DNA of 64,000 nucleotides, taken from NCBI RefSeq assembly GCF_012641335.1, contig NZ_JABAID010000002.1:124001-188000 (forward strand), given 5' to 3'. The position numbers and the translations under genes are program-made. This DNA comes from Novosphingobium sp. ERN07 (GTDB lineage: Bacteria > Pseudomonadota > Alphaproteobacteria > Sphingomonadales > Sphingomonadaceae). Below, piece after piece: positions 34,082 to 43,255 of this stretch; position 1 is the first letter of the stretch; the number at the start of each line of letters is the position of its first letter. The notes under the pieces were generated by a model. That model did no database searches and was not told the DNA's origin. It saw only the letters and a program-made list of their open reading frames with translations.

Positions 34082-34107
34082 GGGAATAACCGCAACCAGA
34101 AAGCGTT
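34082..34107 (+). promoter_or_regulatory. ECF-type promoter F (methyltransferase)
   Basis: Plus strand GGGAATA, 15-bp spacer, CGTT, with only 10 bp between CGTT and ATG 34118, so the transcript should be leaderless or nearly so. Confidence 0.75.
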
Positions 34108-34117
34108 GAAGCCTTCG

Positions 34118-35293
34118 ATGCCCTACGTTAAAACGCCGCGCAAGCTGGCGGCTTCGCCCAACTTCGCCCTGTGCCACGCTGCAGATGGAAGCCCCTTCGC
34201 GCTTGGCGAGGTGGAACCCTATGCGCAGTTCTGGCTGAATGAACGCGAGCGGATGCTGCTGGCGCTGTTCGGTCGCAAGGGCGGCCTGATGGTTGAGCGC
34301 GCCATCACCGCACTGCTGGCCATGCGCCCGGCCAGCAATACCGCTGCCGAGCGACGCCGGATAGAACGCGCGATTGCCGAAATGATCGCAGCAGGCGTGC
34401 TTCATGAACCTGCCGACGAACTCTCTCGCTATGGCAAGGAAATGGCGCGCGACTATCTGGAGCATCGCCCGTTTCCCACCGCCATCGCCGCCAGCATTGC
34501 CGCACAGAGCGGACTGGGTGAACAGTCGCGCGCACTCGACCTTGCCTCAGGCCCCGGCAGCCTCGCGCTCACTCTCGCCGAGCGGACGCCTCACGTCACG
34601 ATCATGGAGCTGTCGCGCGGCTTCGTTGCTACTGCAACCGAAGAAGCAGCGCGGCGCGGACTGGTGCTTGAGGCGATCAACGAGAGCTGCAACCGGCTTG
34701 CCCAGCATGACGGCACCTATGATCTCGTCACGATCTCGCAGGCGTTGCACTGGCTTGATGACATTGCCGTGTGCAAGGGCGTATGCCGGGTACTGGCCGA
34801 AGGCGGCAGCTTCGTGGTGATTCACGCCGCGATGAACTTGCCGCAAGACCATCCGCTTAGCTGGATTCTGGGCGACAGGACACCGCTGGGTGACAAGGCT
34901 CAAGTCCCCTTTGTACAAAGCGCCCGCGCCTTGTTCCGCAGGCTGTCGCTGCTTTTTGCCGCGCTGGATGCGCCGCAAGTGGAACGCCATGACCCGCAGC
35001 ACGCACGTGCAGGCCGCGCACCGATAGTCGGCGCAGGAATTGCCCTCTATCACCAGCCCCGACCGATGGGGACCGGCTTTGCCCGCGCGTTTCTGTCCGA
35101 TTCCCATCTCGCTACGACTGGCCTTAATCCACAACAGGTGTGGAAGCGCATTGAGGCCAAGTGCGGCGTGGCGAGCGAAGAAGCTCTGCAAGCCTCGATG
35201 GATTGGGCGGTGCTGCATTTCCAGCGTGGGGCGACCAGCTTCGACATCGAAAGCTGGGAGCCAGAAACACCGCAGGTCATTGCCTACCCCTAA
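34118..35293 (+). CDS. SAM-dependent methyltransferase with N-terminal winged-helix-like domain
   Basis: 391 residues. The N-terminal 125 residues (FWLNERERMLLALFGRKGG, ERRRIERAIAEMIAAGVLHEP) are winged-helix-like, as in O-methyltransferases, and could also act as a peptide-recognition element. The Rossmann domain has motif I ALDLASGPG (139-147), acidic Glu164 (TIMELSRGF) and YDLVTISQALHWLDD. Substrate unknown; its place in the same regulon as the precursor peptide and exporter suggests peptide methylation. Its stop overlaps that of the convergent ABC gene by 2 bp. The reading frame is open further upstream, but that part covers promoters E and F. Confidence 0.83.
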   Translation: MPYVKTPRKLAASPNFALCHAADGSPFALGEVEPYAQFWLNERERMLLALFGRKGGLMVERAITALLAMRPASNTAAERRRIERAIAEMIAAGVLHEPADELSRYGKEMARDYLEHRPFPTAIAASIAAQSGLGEQSRALDLASGPGSLALTLAERTPHVTIMELSRGFVATATEEAARRGLVLEAINESCNRLAQHDGTYDLVTISQALHWLDDIAVCKGVCRVLAEGGSFVVIHAAMNLPQDHPLSWILGDRTPLGDKAQVPFVQSARALFRRLSLLFAALDAPQVERHDPQHARAGRAPIVGAGIALYHQPRPMGTGFARAFLSDSHLATTGLNPQQVWKRIEAKCGVASEEALQASMDWAVLHFQRGATSFDIESWEPETPQVIAYP

Positions 35294-37413
35294 GGGTGCG
35301 CGATAACGACCAGCGTTTCGGCTTCTTCCAGCGCGGTTGTCAGGCAGCGGTCCATCGTTGCAGGATCGAGCGAGGCAAAGCTTTCATCGAGGATCGTGAC
35401 CTGCGCCTTTTGCAGCAGGGCGCGGGCCAGAAATACCCGGCTACGCTCGCCATGCGATAGCTGCCATCCGGTTTCGCCAACCTGCTGATGCAGGCCACCG
35501 GGCATCTTGCGCAACAGATCGCCCAGATCCAGCCTTTCGCACATCTGCTCAGCGGCCTTCAGATCGGTCACCGACGGTGGCCATTGCCGCCCCATCAGCA
35601 GATTAAAGGCCAGTGTGCCGCTCAGGATGTGGTTGTCATGGAATTGAGGCGCAGACGTCACCCGCCCGTGCCAGTCATTGCCGATAGTATGGCGATCAAG
35701 CCCGTCGAGCAGCAACAGACCATTGTCGGCCTTGCGCAAGCCGGTGAGCAGATTGGCCAGCGTCGACTTCCCTCCACCCGATGGTCCCTCCATCAGGATA
35801 CGGTCGCCTGCGTTTATGGTGAAGTCCACGCCGCTTAGCACCGGTTTGTGTCCCTCTTCGTGTGCAAATGCGATGTTCTGGCCTTCCAGCACTGGTCCGC
35901 TGTCCGATCCGCCGCCTTCTGTACTTGCAATGCGCGAAGGCGATGGGGCAGTGCGCTTTCCGGCTTGGAAGATCGTGCGCACCTGTTCCCATGCAAAGCT
36001 TGCGCGTGACAGGCTGGACAGCCCGCTGCCAACCGCGCCCAGCGCTCGCTGCGCCAGCATCACTCCGCCAAGGCTGATCGCCAAAAGCACGCCCGATGGC
36101 GCAGGGCTTCTGGCAACCGAAGGCCCCAGCGCGAGGATAGCGGCTATCAGCCAGGCACTCGCCAGCCCCGAGCCAAAGCGCAAGGCTGTGCGGTCCATCG
36201 CCGCGGATTTCCCCTGATAGCGCACGAGTTGGCCATCTTCGGCCAAGTCTCGCCGGTCCGCACGCTCTTGTGCCAGCCGTGTGCGGTGGCCTATCATAGC
36301 CTCGATCAGATAGTCGGTCATGCCCAGCCGGTCGCGCGTCCACTCGATGATGCGGCGGTGATATTGCCCGGCCATCAGCACCGTCAGCACGGCAAATCCG
36401 CACAGCAAGGAACCGTGGAGCACCGGCGCAGCGCCCTGTCCCAGCACCCAGAAGGCAAAGCCGAGTTCGATCAGCCCGACCAGCACGGAGAAGGCTCCAC
36501 CGAGCGCCAGCCCTTCCAGCGCCTGTGATTCCATGACCTTGCCAATCAGCGCGCCAACGCCCTGCCGTTTGACGCTGTCGGGCGGCAGAGCCAGCGCGCC
36601 GGCCAAAAGGCGTGACTTGACCAGACGTCCGGTTTCCAGCCCGAAAACGGCCTCGTTCCAACCGGCCAGCAAGTGCCCCGGCATCATCGTGAATGCCAGC
36701 AGCAGCCACGCCGTCAGCCAGCCCCAATCGAGCCTGCCCGAAAGCGTCGCCCCGCCAATCAGGCTCCAGCTCCACAGCTCCGCGCCATAGAGCAGCACGA
36801 ACAGGCCGACAATCTGCGCCAGCCGCCACGGCAGCCGAGCATGACGGAATTGCTGCAGGAAATCTGCGTCGGGGGGCAAGCGGAGCATTGTCAGCCCGGT
36901 CACGTCCTCGCCGCCGATGCGCTCTGCGATCAGTGCTGAAGAAACGCTGCTTGTGCGCTCGTCCGAAACGCCCGCTGCGGCCACGATCCGCGCCACTTCC
37001 GGCATGAGCTTTTCGGCATGGTTGCGATAGAGTATCGCGGCGATGTTGGCAGCTCCTGCGCTTGCCACGCTGCCATCGGGGCAGAGGAAAGCCGGCGTAC
37101 CACGTCGTGCTCCGGTCAGCGCCAGAGTGCCGCATCGCTCTCCCGCATCGACCCGGATCAGCGCCGGTCCGCCGTGCATCAGAAACGCAGGAAGTTCGCG
37201 CACTTTGGCTTGCGCGGGCAGGGTCTCAATCCCGATCTGCTGCCCCGCCCAATCCAGCCATGCGTCTGCATTGTCTTCATCAAACGCGCCCGAAACGAGA
37301 GCGGAATCCGATGCAACAAGGCCGTGGCGCTGCGCCAGCACTTCCAATGCCTCGCCCGCGCTGGTGATCGGCCACAGCGCCCTGCCCAGAAATGCGTCCA
37401 TTGCCACGCTCAT
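35290..37413 (-). CDS. Bacteriocin-type ABC transporter, permease/ATPase without peptidase
   Basis: 707 residues from the Met at 37413, 4-bp overlap (ATGA) with the C39 transporter gene. An N-terminal soluble domain (about 1-165), five or six TM helices (about 180-440) and an ATPase with Walker A GPSGGGKST, signature LSHGERSRVFLAR and Walker B VTILDESFASLDP. It ends abruptly at VVIAHP, so the region behind the switch His is very short. The pairing of this protein with a C39 transporter and an HlyD adaptor matches the NHLM-type bacteriocin export set (recalled). Confidence 0.85.
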   Translation of the reverse strand: MSVAMDAFLGRALWPITSAGEALEVLAQRHGLVASDSALVSGAFDEDNADAWLDWAGQQIGIETLPAQAKVRELPAFLMHGGPALIRVDAGERCGTLALTGARRGTPAFLCPDGSVASAGAANIAAILYRNHAEKLMPEVARIVAAAGVSDERTSSVSSALIAERIGGEDVTGLTMLRLPPDADFLQQFRHARLPWRLAQIVGLFVLLYGAELWSWSLIGGATLSGRLDWGWLTAWLLLAFTMMPGHLLAGWNEAVFGLETGRLVKSRLLAGALALPPDSVKRQGVGALIGKVMESQALEGLALGGAFSVLVGLIELGFAFWVLGQGAAPVLHGSLLCGFAVLTVLMAGQYHRRIIEWTRDRLGMTDYLIEAMIGHRTRLAQERADRRDLAEDGQLVRYQGKSAAMDRTALRFGSGLASAWLIAAILALGPSVARSPAPSGVLLAISLGGVMLAQRALGAVGSGLSSLSRASFAWEQVRTIFQAGKRTAPSPSRIASTEGGGSDSGPVLEGQNIAFAHEEGHKPVLSGVDFTINAGDRILMEGPSGGGKSTLANLLTGLRKADNGLLLLDGLDRHTIGNDWHGRVTSAPQFHDNHILSGTLAFNLLMGRQWPPSVTDLKAAEQMCERLDLGDLLRKMPGGLHQQVGETGWQLSHGERSRVFLARALLQKAQVTILDESFASLDPATMDRCLTTALEEAETLVVIAHP

Positions 37414-40097
37414 GCGGCTTCGCTCACACTGCCGCCCGACACGCGCCAGCGGCGCCATTGCGCACCCTGCCACATCGTGCGTGTCACGTGGGTTTCGGCA
37501 TGGAGCAGCGCGCGGTAGCGGCTGTGCCGTCTGGCGAGCCGCTGGGGGTTTCCATCCTCGACCAAGCAGCCGTCCTCGATCACCAGCACACGCGGGAAAT
37601 CGAGCGTTTCGGCAATGTCGTGCGTGACGCAAAGCATGGTCACGTCCTCCCATTGCCGTCGCGCCGCTTTCAGCAGGTCTCCGCGCTGCTGGCGATCAAG
37701 CCCGCGAAAAGGCTCGTCCAGCAGGGCAAGGCGTGAGGACGGCGAAAGCAGCGCGCGCCCTAGCCGCACGCGCTGCCCCTCGCCCCCCGACAGCAAACCG
37801 CCACCTTCGCCGATGGGTGTTTGCAGACCTTGCGCCAACCGGCCAGCAAGCTCCCTCAGTCCGCTAGATTCGAGCAATGTCTGCACCCGCAGGAGATCTC
37901 GACTGCCGACTGCATAAGTCAGATTGTCGAGCAGCGACCGGTTCCACAACTGGACCTGCGGATCGACCCATGCGCAATCGCGGCGCAATGCGGCTAGCGC
38001 CGCCGCGTCCAGAGGCGCGCCATCAACCATCAAGCTGCCCTCATCCAATCGATGCCAGCCCAGCAGGAGCCCAAGCAGCGACGATTTGCCTGCCCCGGAC
38101 CGCCCGACAATGGCGACGTGCTCACCCGGTTCGATCACCAGATCGAGATCGGACAGAATGGTGTGTCCCCCAGCAACCAAATGCCCGCCCGTAATCACGA
38201 CGCGCGCTGCGCCGGTATTCGATGAAACTTGCGCGGGCGCTTCGCTTTCGGCCTCTTCGGGCGCATCCAGCGGCTCCATCTGGCGCAGCAGGGCATTGCG
38301 CATCGCCGGGTAGCTACGCGCAAGGCTGCCCAGTTGCGCCGCAGCGGCGGGCAGACGCAGCGTCCAGAACACCAGCAGCAGGTCCGCGCCGCTAACCCCG
38401 CCACTTGCGGCAAAATGCCGCATCAGCAGCAGCGCAGAAAGACCGGTGGTGACGATCAGTAGCAACGCCTCGGCCAGCACCGACCAGCGCGCCAGCCCAC
38501 GAGAGGCGCGGGTCCATTCCACCAGCAGGCCTTCGTGTTGCCGCGCAACGGCTGCCTGCGCGCGATGCGCGCGGATCGGGGCTAGGCCAAGCAAGGCGTC
38601 GAGGTAGAAACCATGCAGCGCGCCTCCATGATTGCGCACGCGCAGGTCACGCTCGTTGATCAGCGGTTGCAGCGCGATCGGCAGCACCAAGGCGGCACCT
38701 GCGAGCACCAAGGCCCACCCAAAACTCCCCGGCGCGATCCATGCCACCGCCAGCAACGTCAACACCAGCTCACTCAGCGCCTGCACTCCCTGCATCGCTA
38801 AAGCGGGCAGGCCACGCACCAAGTGAATGTTGTGGCTGCGGTCAGCCATGTCAGTGATCGGGCGGCTCTGGAAGTATCTGTCCTTCAAGCGCGGCAACTT
38901 GCCGAGGATTGCCCGGCGCAACCGTGTCTCCAGCCTGCGCCCCTGCCCGATGGCGGCAGCAGCGAGACCAAGATCGAGCACACTGGCCAACATGACCAGC
39001 CCCGCCACGGCCACCAGCGCGACGATGCGCTGCAACGGCAATTCAAGATGCTCCGCTATATCGATCAGCCCGCGAAACACCGCCGCTTGGACCATCAGCA
39101 TCAGTGCTTGGACACCAATCGCAGAAGCGGCCAGTCGTGGACGAAACGCTGCGTCCTGCCGCAACATTGTCCAGAACTGCTGCAATGGTTTGGGCGTACG
39201 TTCGCCGAGTGCCGCGACGAGTTCCGGCGGCAACGTCGCCAGCGCTTCGGACGAGACTTCGCCTTGGTGCCCGCGGGTCCGCAGCATCACACCCCCACGT
39301 ATGCGCAACATTTCGCGCGTGGGATCGGTGTTGGTCACATCGGGTCGGGCCGACCAGTAGGCAGGCGGGATGATTGCGAAGATGTCGTTCCCGCTGCTCG
39401 TGGTGTCCCGGAACAACGCAGCAGTCACGCGCGCAGCCTCGTCTCCTTTCGCCAGTCCTCCAGCCGACGCAAGTGACGCGCACAGCCGCACCGCCGCATC
39501 GAGCGCACCGAACGCGAACCAGCCCGGATCGCCAGCGGCTTCGCCGATCAGTTCTTCGGCCTCACCTTGACCAAAGCCGAGTTCAGCGAGCCGCAGACGC
39601 ATCGGCCCGCGAAAGTCTTCGCTGTCACACCACGCCCGCCAGTCGACCGCCTCAACCGATTGTTCGTGCGCGAAGATGTCCTGCTCGAACCGGCGCGATG
39701 AGACCCAGCGCCGCCCGGACGCAGGATCCATGATCTGCAGCCAGTTCCCGTGCCGCGCCCACACGACCACGAAATGCGTGGCGGCATCTGCATGGCGCAC
39801 GACGACGATGGCCGGAAGGGAACCCGCATCGTCAAGGCAGACAAAGTCCTGCGGCACCAGAACCTGCTCTGCGCGAAGGCCCAGTTGCTGCGCCACCGCC
39901 TCGATCGTGTCGATCGAAGTGCCGTCCACGCTGGTTTGGCAGGCCTCACGCAGGCGGCCATAGCTGATCGGCACGCCATGCCCTTCGAGCAGGCATTTGA
40001 GCGCCGCCGGGCCGCAATCCATCGAGGAGGTCTGCACCACTTCGGGTGCGAACAGCCGGCGATTGCGTGAGCGGGCAGTGAACCACGGCATGGTCAT
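37410..40097 (-). CDS. Peptidase C39-containing ABC exporter
   Basis: 895 residues from Met 40097 (MTMPWFTARS), 4-bp overlap with the HlyD gene; an upstream Met at 40106 is less likely. The C39 domain is complete: Cys28 (SSMDCGPAAL), His108 (ATHFVVVW), Asp124 (IMDPASG). A middle domain of about 200 residues without clear homology leads to the TM region (about 345-640) and the ATPase (Walker A GRSGAGKSS, signature LSGGEGQRVRLGRA, Walker B LALLDEPFRGLD). C39 domains cut leaders after double-glycine-type sites during export, so a leader-bearing peptide is the expected cargo; the candidate is at 43256. Confidence 0.9.
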   Translation of the reverse strand: MTMPWFTARSRNRRLFAPEVVQTSSMDCGPAALKCLLEGHGVPISYGRLREACQTSVDGTSIDTIEAVAQQLGLRAEQVLVPQDFVCLDDAGSLPAIVVVRHADAATHFVVVWARHGNWLQIMDPASGRRWVSSRRFEQDIFAHEQSVEAVDWRAWCDSEDFRGPMRLRLAELGFGQGEAEELIGEAAGDPGWFAFGALDAAVRLCASLASAGGLAKGDEAARVTAALFRDTTSSGNDIFAIIPPAYWSARPDVTNTDPTREMLRIRGGVMLRTRGHQGEVSSEALATLPPELVAALGERTPKPLQQFWTMLRQDAAFRPRLAASAIGVQALMLMVQAAVFRGLIDIAEHLELPLQRIVALVAVAGLVMLASVLDLGLAAAAIGQGRRLETRLRRAILGKLPRLKDRYFQSRPITDMADRSHNIHLVRGLPALAMQGVQALSELVLTLLAVAWIAPGSFGWALVLAGAALVLPIALQPLINERDLRVRNHGGALHGFYLDALLGLAPIRAHRAQAAVARQHEGLLVEWTRASRGLARWSVLAEALLLIVTTGLSALLLMRHFAASGGVSGADLLLVFWTLRLPAAAAQLGSLARSYPAMRNALLRQMEPLDAPEEAESEAPAQVSSNTGAARVVITGGHLVAGGHTILSDLDLVIEPGEHVAIVGRSGAGKSSLLGLLLGWHRLDEGSLMVDGAPLDAAALAALRRDCAWVDPQVQLWNRSLLDNLTYAVGSRDLLRVQTLLESSGLRELAGRLAQGLQTPIGEGGGLLSGGEGQRVRLGRALLSPSSRLALLDEPFRGLDRQQRGDLLKAARRQWEDVTMLCVTHDIAETLDFPRVLVIEDGCLVEDGNPQRLARRHSRYRALLHAETHVTRTMWQGAQWRRWRVSGGSVSEAA

Positions 40098-41242
40098 GCC
40101 GCCCACTGCCCCAGCGTGCGCAGCAGCAGAATGAGCGGCGAGACTTCCTCTATCATCACATCGACTTTACCCGTCATGCCGTGGCGCAAGGTGAGTGCGC
40201 CCGCACTGGCGCGCGGCATCAGCAATTCCACGCGCAGCGCCTGTCCATCGGCCTCGGCCGCCACCCGCTCAATCCGGGCGGGAAAATCGCCATATTGCGT
40301 CCAAGCAAATCCATCGAGCCGGAGCCGCGCAGGCTGCCCCTCGCTCAACCGCCCTACGCCTCGCGCCGCATCGAACGTGGCGACGATCCGCAAATCGCCA
40401 TGCGGCACAATTGTGGCAAGGCGCGTGCCGGGGGCCAGAACCTCGCCCCGACGAAGCACTGCGACATCGCCGATCACGCCATCGAACGGCGCACGGATGC
40501 GTTGCGCGTCAAGTTCGGCCCGTAGCTGCGCGACGAGAGCTTGCGCGGCGACCCACTCGCTTGCCGACTGAGCCAGTAGACTATCGATACTGGCAGCATC
40601 AACCGCCCGGTCCGCCTGCGCGGATTGTGTCTCCCAGGCAAGACGCTGTTGTTCACGCACAAGGGCATCGCGCGTGGCATCGGCTTTGCGCGCTTCGGTT
40701 GCCGCACGTGCGGCATCGACAGGTGCCATGCCACCCGCTTCGCTATCCATGCGCTGGCGCTCGGCCAGATCATCGTTGAACGAGGCCTCAGCCTCCGCCC
40801 CGCGCGAGCGCGCACGTGCCGCGGCAAGCGCGGCATCGGCAGAGCGGGCAGCGCCCGAGGTGGCATCCTGCGCCGCCGCCTGCTGACGCTTGAGCGCAGC
40901 AATCCGTGCGGGAAAACCCGCCAGCCGGGCTTCAGCTTCGGCAAGGCGCAGCTTGTGCAGCTCGGCGTCAAGCTCGGCCAGGATTTCGCCCGCCTTCACC
41001 CTCTGTCCGATCTGCAAGCGGAATACTGTCAGCTTGCCGCCGTGAACCGCCGAAATCTGCCCCGATGACGAGGCCACTTCCAGCCGCGCCTTCTGCGATA
41101 CGGCATGGACGCCGACGCGACCGGTAACGAACCACAGGCTCCATAGTGCCAGCAGGGCAAGCGCCACAAGAATGGCCAATCGGGGCATTCGAGCCGTGTC
41201 TGCGGCAAGCGCCCGGGTCGTGCGTGAAAACGATACTGCCAT
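40094..41242 (-). CDS. HlyD-family periplasmic adaptor of the peptide exporter
   Basis: 382 residues, one N-terminal TM helix (about 22-42, LAILVALALLALWSLWFVTG), a lipoyl-like half (GKLTVFRLQIGQRVKAGEILAELD), a long coiled-coil hairpin (about 85-235), second lipoyl half (GEVLAPGTRLATIVPHGDLRI) and C-terminal beta domain. Joins the ABC transporters to an outer-membrane factor. First gene of the exporter operon; GAGGGG ribosome site; promoter G lies 31 bp upstream. Confidence 0.88.
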   Translation of the reverse strand: MAVSFSRTTRALAADTARMPRLAILVALALLALWSLWFVTGRVGVHAVSQKARLEVASSSGQISAVHGGKLTVFRLQIGQRVKAGEILAELDAELHKLRLAEAEARLAGFPARIAALKRQQAAAQDATSGAARSADAALAAARARSRGAEAEASFNDDLAERQRMDSEAGGMAPVDAARAATEARKADATRDALVREQQRLAWETQSAQADRAVDAASIDSLLAQSASEWVAAQALVAQLRAELDAQRIRAPFDGVIGDVAVLRRGEVLAPGTRLATIVPHGDLRIVATFDAARGVGRLSEGQPARLRLDGFAWTQYGDFPARIERVAAEADGQALRVELLMPRASAGALTLRHGMTGKVDVMIEEVSPLILLLRTLGQWAA

Positions 41243-41272
41243 TGCCCCTCACGATCACTGCGCGAGGGATTC

Positions 41273-41298
41273 AACGGATCGGCAACGGCATTATTCCG
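41273..41298 (-). promoter_or_regulatory. ECF-type promoter G (HlyD-ABC exporter operon)
   Basis: Minus strand CGGAATA, 15-bp spacer ending GATC, CGTT, 31 bp before the start codon at 41242. Back to back with promoter H. Confidence 0.78.
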
Positions 41299-41321
41299 CG
41301 CAAAAAATAAAAAAGAATATG

Positions 41322-41347
41322 CGGAATAATTGCAGATTGCCCGCGTT
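41322..41347 (+). promoter_or_regulatory. ECF-type promoter H (614-aa protein, precursor peptide, outer-membrane factor)
   Basis: Plus strand CGGAATA, 15-bp spacer, CGTT. The TTG at 41330 that opens the longest reading frame lies inside this promoter, so the gene must start downstream (GTG 41384 or ATG 41417). Confidence 0.78.
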
Positions 41348-41383
41348 TTCCAGGCATCGGATCACGGGAATGGGAATGGCACG

Positions 41384-43228
41384 GTGCCAGTTGCAGAGCT
41401 TCAGGTTAGCGCGGAAATGGAGGGCGCACAGGCTCTTCATCCGCATGACGTGCTGGCGCTGCCAATGGCTCGCGCCGCTGTTCTCCAGCACACGGTCGAT
41501 AGCGATGTCGCACCGCTGCTGACGCTCTTCCATGCTGGCAAGGAAGTGTCGTGGGACGATCCGCGCCACTTCGCCTTTGCCAAAGCTTTGGTCAGCGGTG
41601 GCGATTTCAGCGCCGTCGATCTGGCGCACGCTGCAGGGCTCGACTGGGCCGAAACGGCACCGATGCTTGAAGCCTTGCTGGAAGAAGGCCTCGTTGTTCC
41701 CGCCAGCAGTCTTGCCGCCGCAGCAGCGCGGCATGACAATCGCCCAATGCCATCGCCGCTGCCGCCAGCACCGATGGCCGTTGCGCGTTGCTGGACCGAT
41801 CCACAATTGTTGATGGCCGACCTGACCGGCACCGCGCTCGATACCTACTGGCTCGAAGTCGTGGTTCCCGTATTCCGCACCGCGCACATCTTTCTGGATC
41901 GCGATGGGCGGCACGTGGGGGAGGCGAATGCCTTTCCCGCTGCCGCACGCACCGAAGTGCCGACCGAATGGCGTGGCTGCCCCTATGCCGGCAACCGCTA
42001 TCAGCCGGACAAGCCGATGAACATGACCGCGCTCAAGGCAATGCGCGCACATTGGCGGCAGATGATGGGTCTGCTCCTGCCGATCCGCGAAGCCTATCTG
42101 CGCCGCTTCCCGCAAGCGCGTGCAGGCTGGACGGTCGCCCATGTCGAACGGCTTGCCGTCTGCGTGCTCGCCCTGCCCAGTTACATGCTGTTGCGGAACG
42201 ACGGGCGCGTCGCAAACGGTGATCTGCACCCGGCGCTGTCAAACCTGTTTCGCGTGACGGACGGTTTGCGGATGGTCATGCATCACATGCTTTTCGTTCC
42301 GCTGTTCGAGCCGATGCAGCGGCCTGATGCACCGGTCACCATCGAAACAATCTTGGCCTATGCCGACCGCAATTTCCTGTTCCATTCGGAACACGGCGTC
42401 TGCGCCGGGCCGCGCTTCATGGTCGAGGATTTCCTTGGCGTGCTGCTCAGCGGACAAGCGCCGCGCAGTGGCTTCGATGCCGAGATCGATCCCGAACTGC
42501 AAGCAACGGCGGCCCTGATCGAACCGGCGATGGATTACGGCCTGCTCGGCCTGCAGACTTTCGGCGCGGTCTTTGCGCTCTGGCCAGCGATGGCGCGCTG
42601 TTACGACCGGCTCCATGCTCTTCTGGCCGGTGGATCAACCGCCGAACAGGAACTGGCCGATCGCTTTGCCGGGCATTTTGCAGCGCTAAGCCACCGATCC
42701 TTCCTCGCCAGCGAGGAATGGCGCATGCACCGCGAGGCCGTTTACGACGATATGTTCGCCTCCTGCGCGCAGGGGTTGGGTGCAGGCAGCGACGAACCAC
42801 ACCTTTCCACATTGCTGTCACGCCCTGAAGGTCCGGGCACAGCGCAAGCCGCAGCCACACTCGAAGCCGCTGTGTCGCGCCGCTTTGCCGATGCCAACCC
42901 GGCGCTGTCCGCAGCGTTCGCTGATCAGGTAGTGGTGTTCCTTACCATCGCTCGCAACATAGTAGCGCTGGCAGAAGCGATCCAGGCTCGCACAGCAAAA
43001 CTGCTGCAACGGGGCGAACCGGCAGACCGTCTGACCCTGCAGAACATCAACCTGCACAACATCCTGATGGGCGCTGACCAGCGCAGCGTTCCGTTCCTCC
43101 CCGATGAACTGGGGGAGTTGTTCGACCTGCACATCCATGTCGACGCCCAGACAATCGAGATCACTCCCGGCGTCGGCCGGAAGTCCGCCCATTCGCCTGC
43201 CAAACCGGCAGCGGATACCCGTGCATGA
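41384..43228 (+). CDS. Unrecognised 614-residue protein of the peptide locus (possible maturation enzyme)
   Basis: Family not recognised. Soluble, no signal peptide. Residues about 40-107 (LLTLFHAGKEVSWDD, FAFAKALVSGGDFSAVDLAHAAGLDW, LEALLEEGLVVPAS) look like a winged helix, comparable to peptide-recognition elements of RiPP enzymes. The rest is mainly helical with His/Cys-rich patches (EWRGCPYAGNRYQPDKP, RMVMHHMLFVPLFEPM, FLFHSEHGVCAGPRF) and a C-terminal NINLHNILMGADQ. Start uncertain: GTG 41384 (GGGA 8 bp upstream) or ATG 41417. It lies 27 bp upstream of the small peptide gene and shares its promoter, so a role in peptide modification or binding is the best guess. Confidence 0.72.
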   Translation: MPVAELQVSAEMEGAQALHPHDVLALPMARAAVLQHTVDSDVAPLLTLFHAGKEVSWDDPRHFAFAKALVSGGDFSAVDLAHAAGLDWAETAPMLEALLEEGLVVPASSLAAAAARHDNRPMPSPLPPAPMAVARCWTDPQLLMADLTGTALDTYWLEVVVPVFRTAHIFLDRDGRHVGEANAFPAAARTEVPTEWRGCPYAGNRYQPDKPMNMTALKAMRAHWRQMMGLLLPIREAYLRRFPQARAGWTVAHVERLAVCVLALPSYMLLRNDGRVANGDLHPALSNLFRVTDGLRMVMHHMLFVPLFEPMQRPDAPVTIETILAYADRNFLFHSEHGVCAGPRFMVEDFLGVLLSGQAPRSGFDAEIDPELQATAALIEPAMDYGLLGLQTFGAVFALWPAMARCYDRLHALLAGGSTAEQELADRFAGHFAALSHRSFLASEEWRMHREAVYDDMFASCAQGLGAGSDEPHLSTLLSRPEGPGTAQAAATLEAAVSRRFADANPALSAAFADQVVVFLTIARNIVALAEAIQARTAKLLQRGEPADRLTLQNINLHNILMGADQRSVPFLPDELGELFDLHIHVDAQTIEITPGVGRKSAHSPAKPAADTRA

Positions 43229-43255
43229 GCACGATCAAGTGAAGAGGAAGCACCC

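Noticed and set aside
33875..34117. Upstream extension of the methyltransferase reading frame
   Set aside because: It covers the sigma 2 start and both divergent promoters E and F; the family match begins after Met 34118.
41330..41383. TTG start at 41330 for the 614-residue protein
   Set aside because: It lies between the two elements of promoter H, so it would not be in the mRNA.
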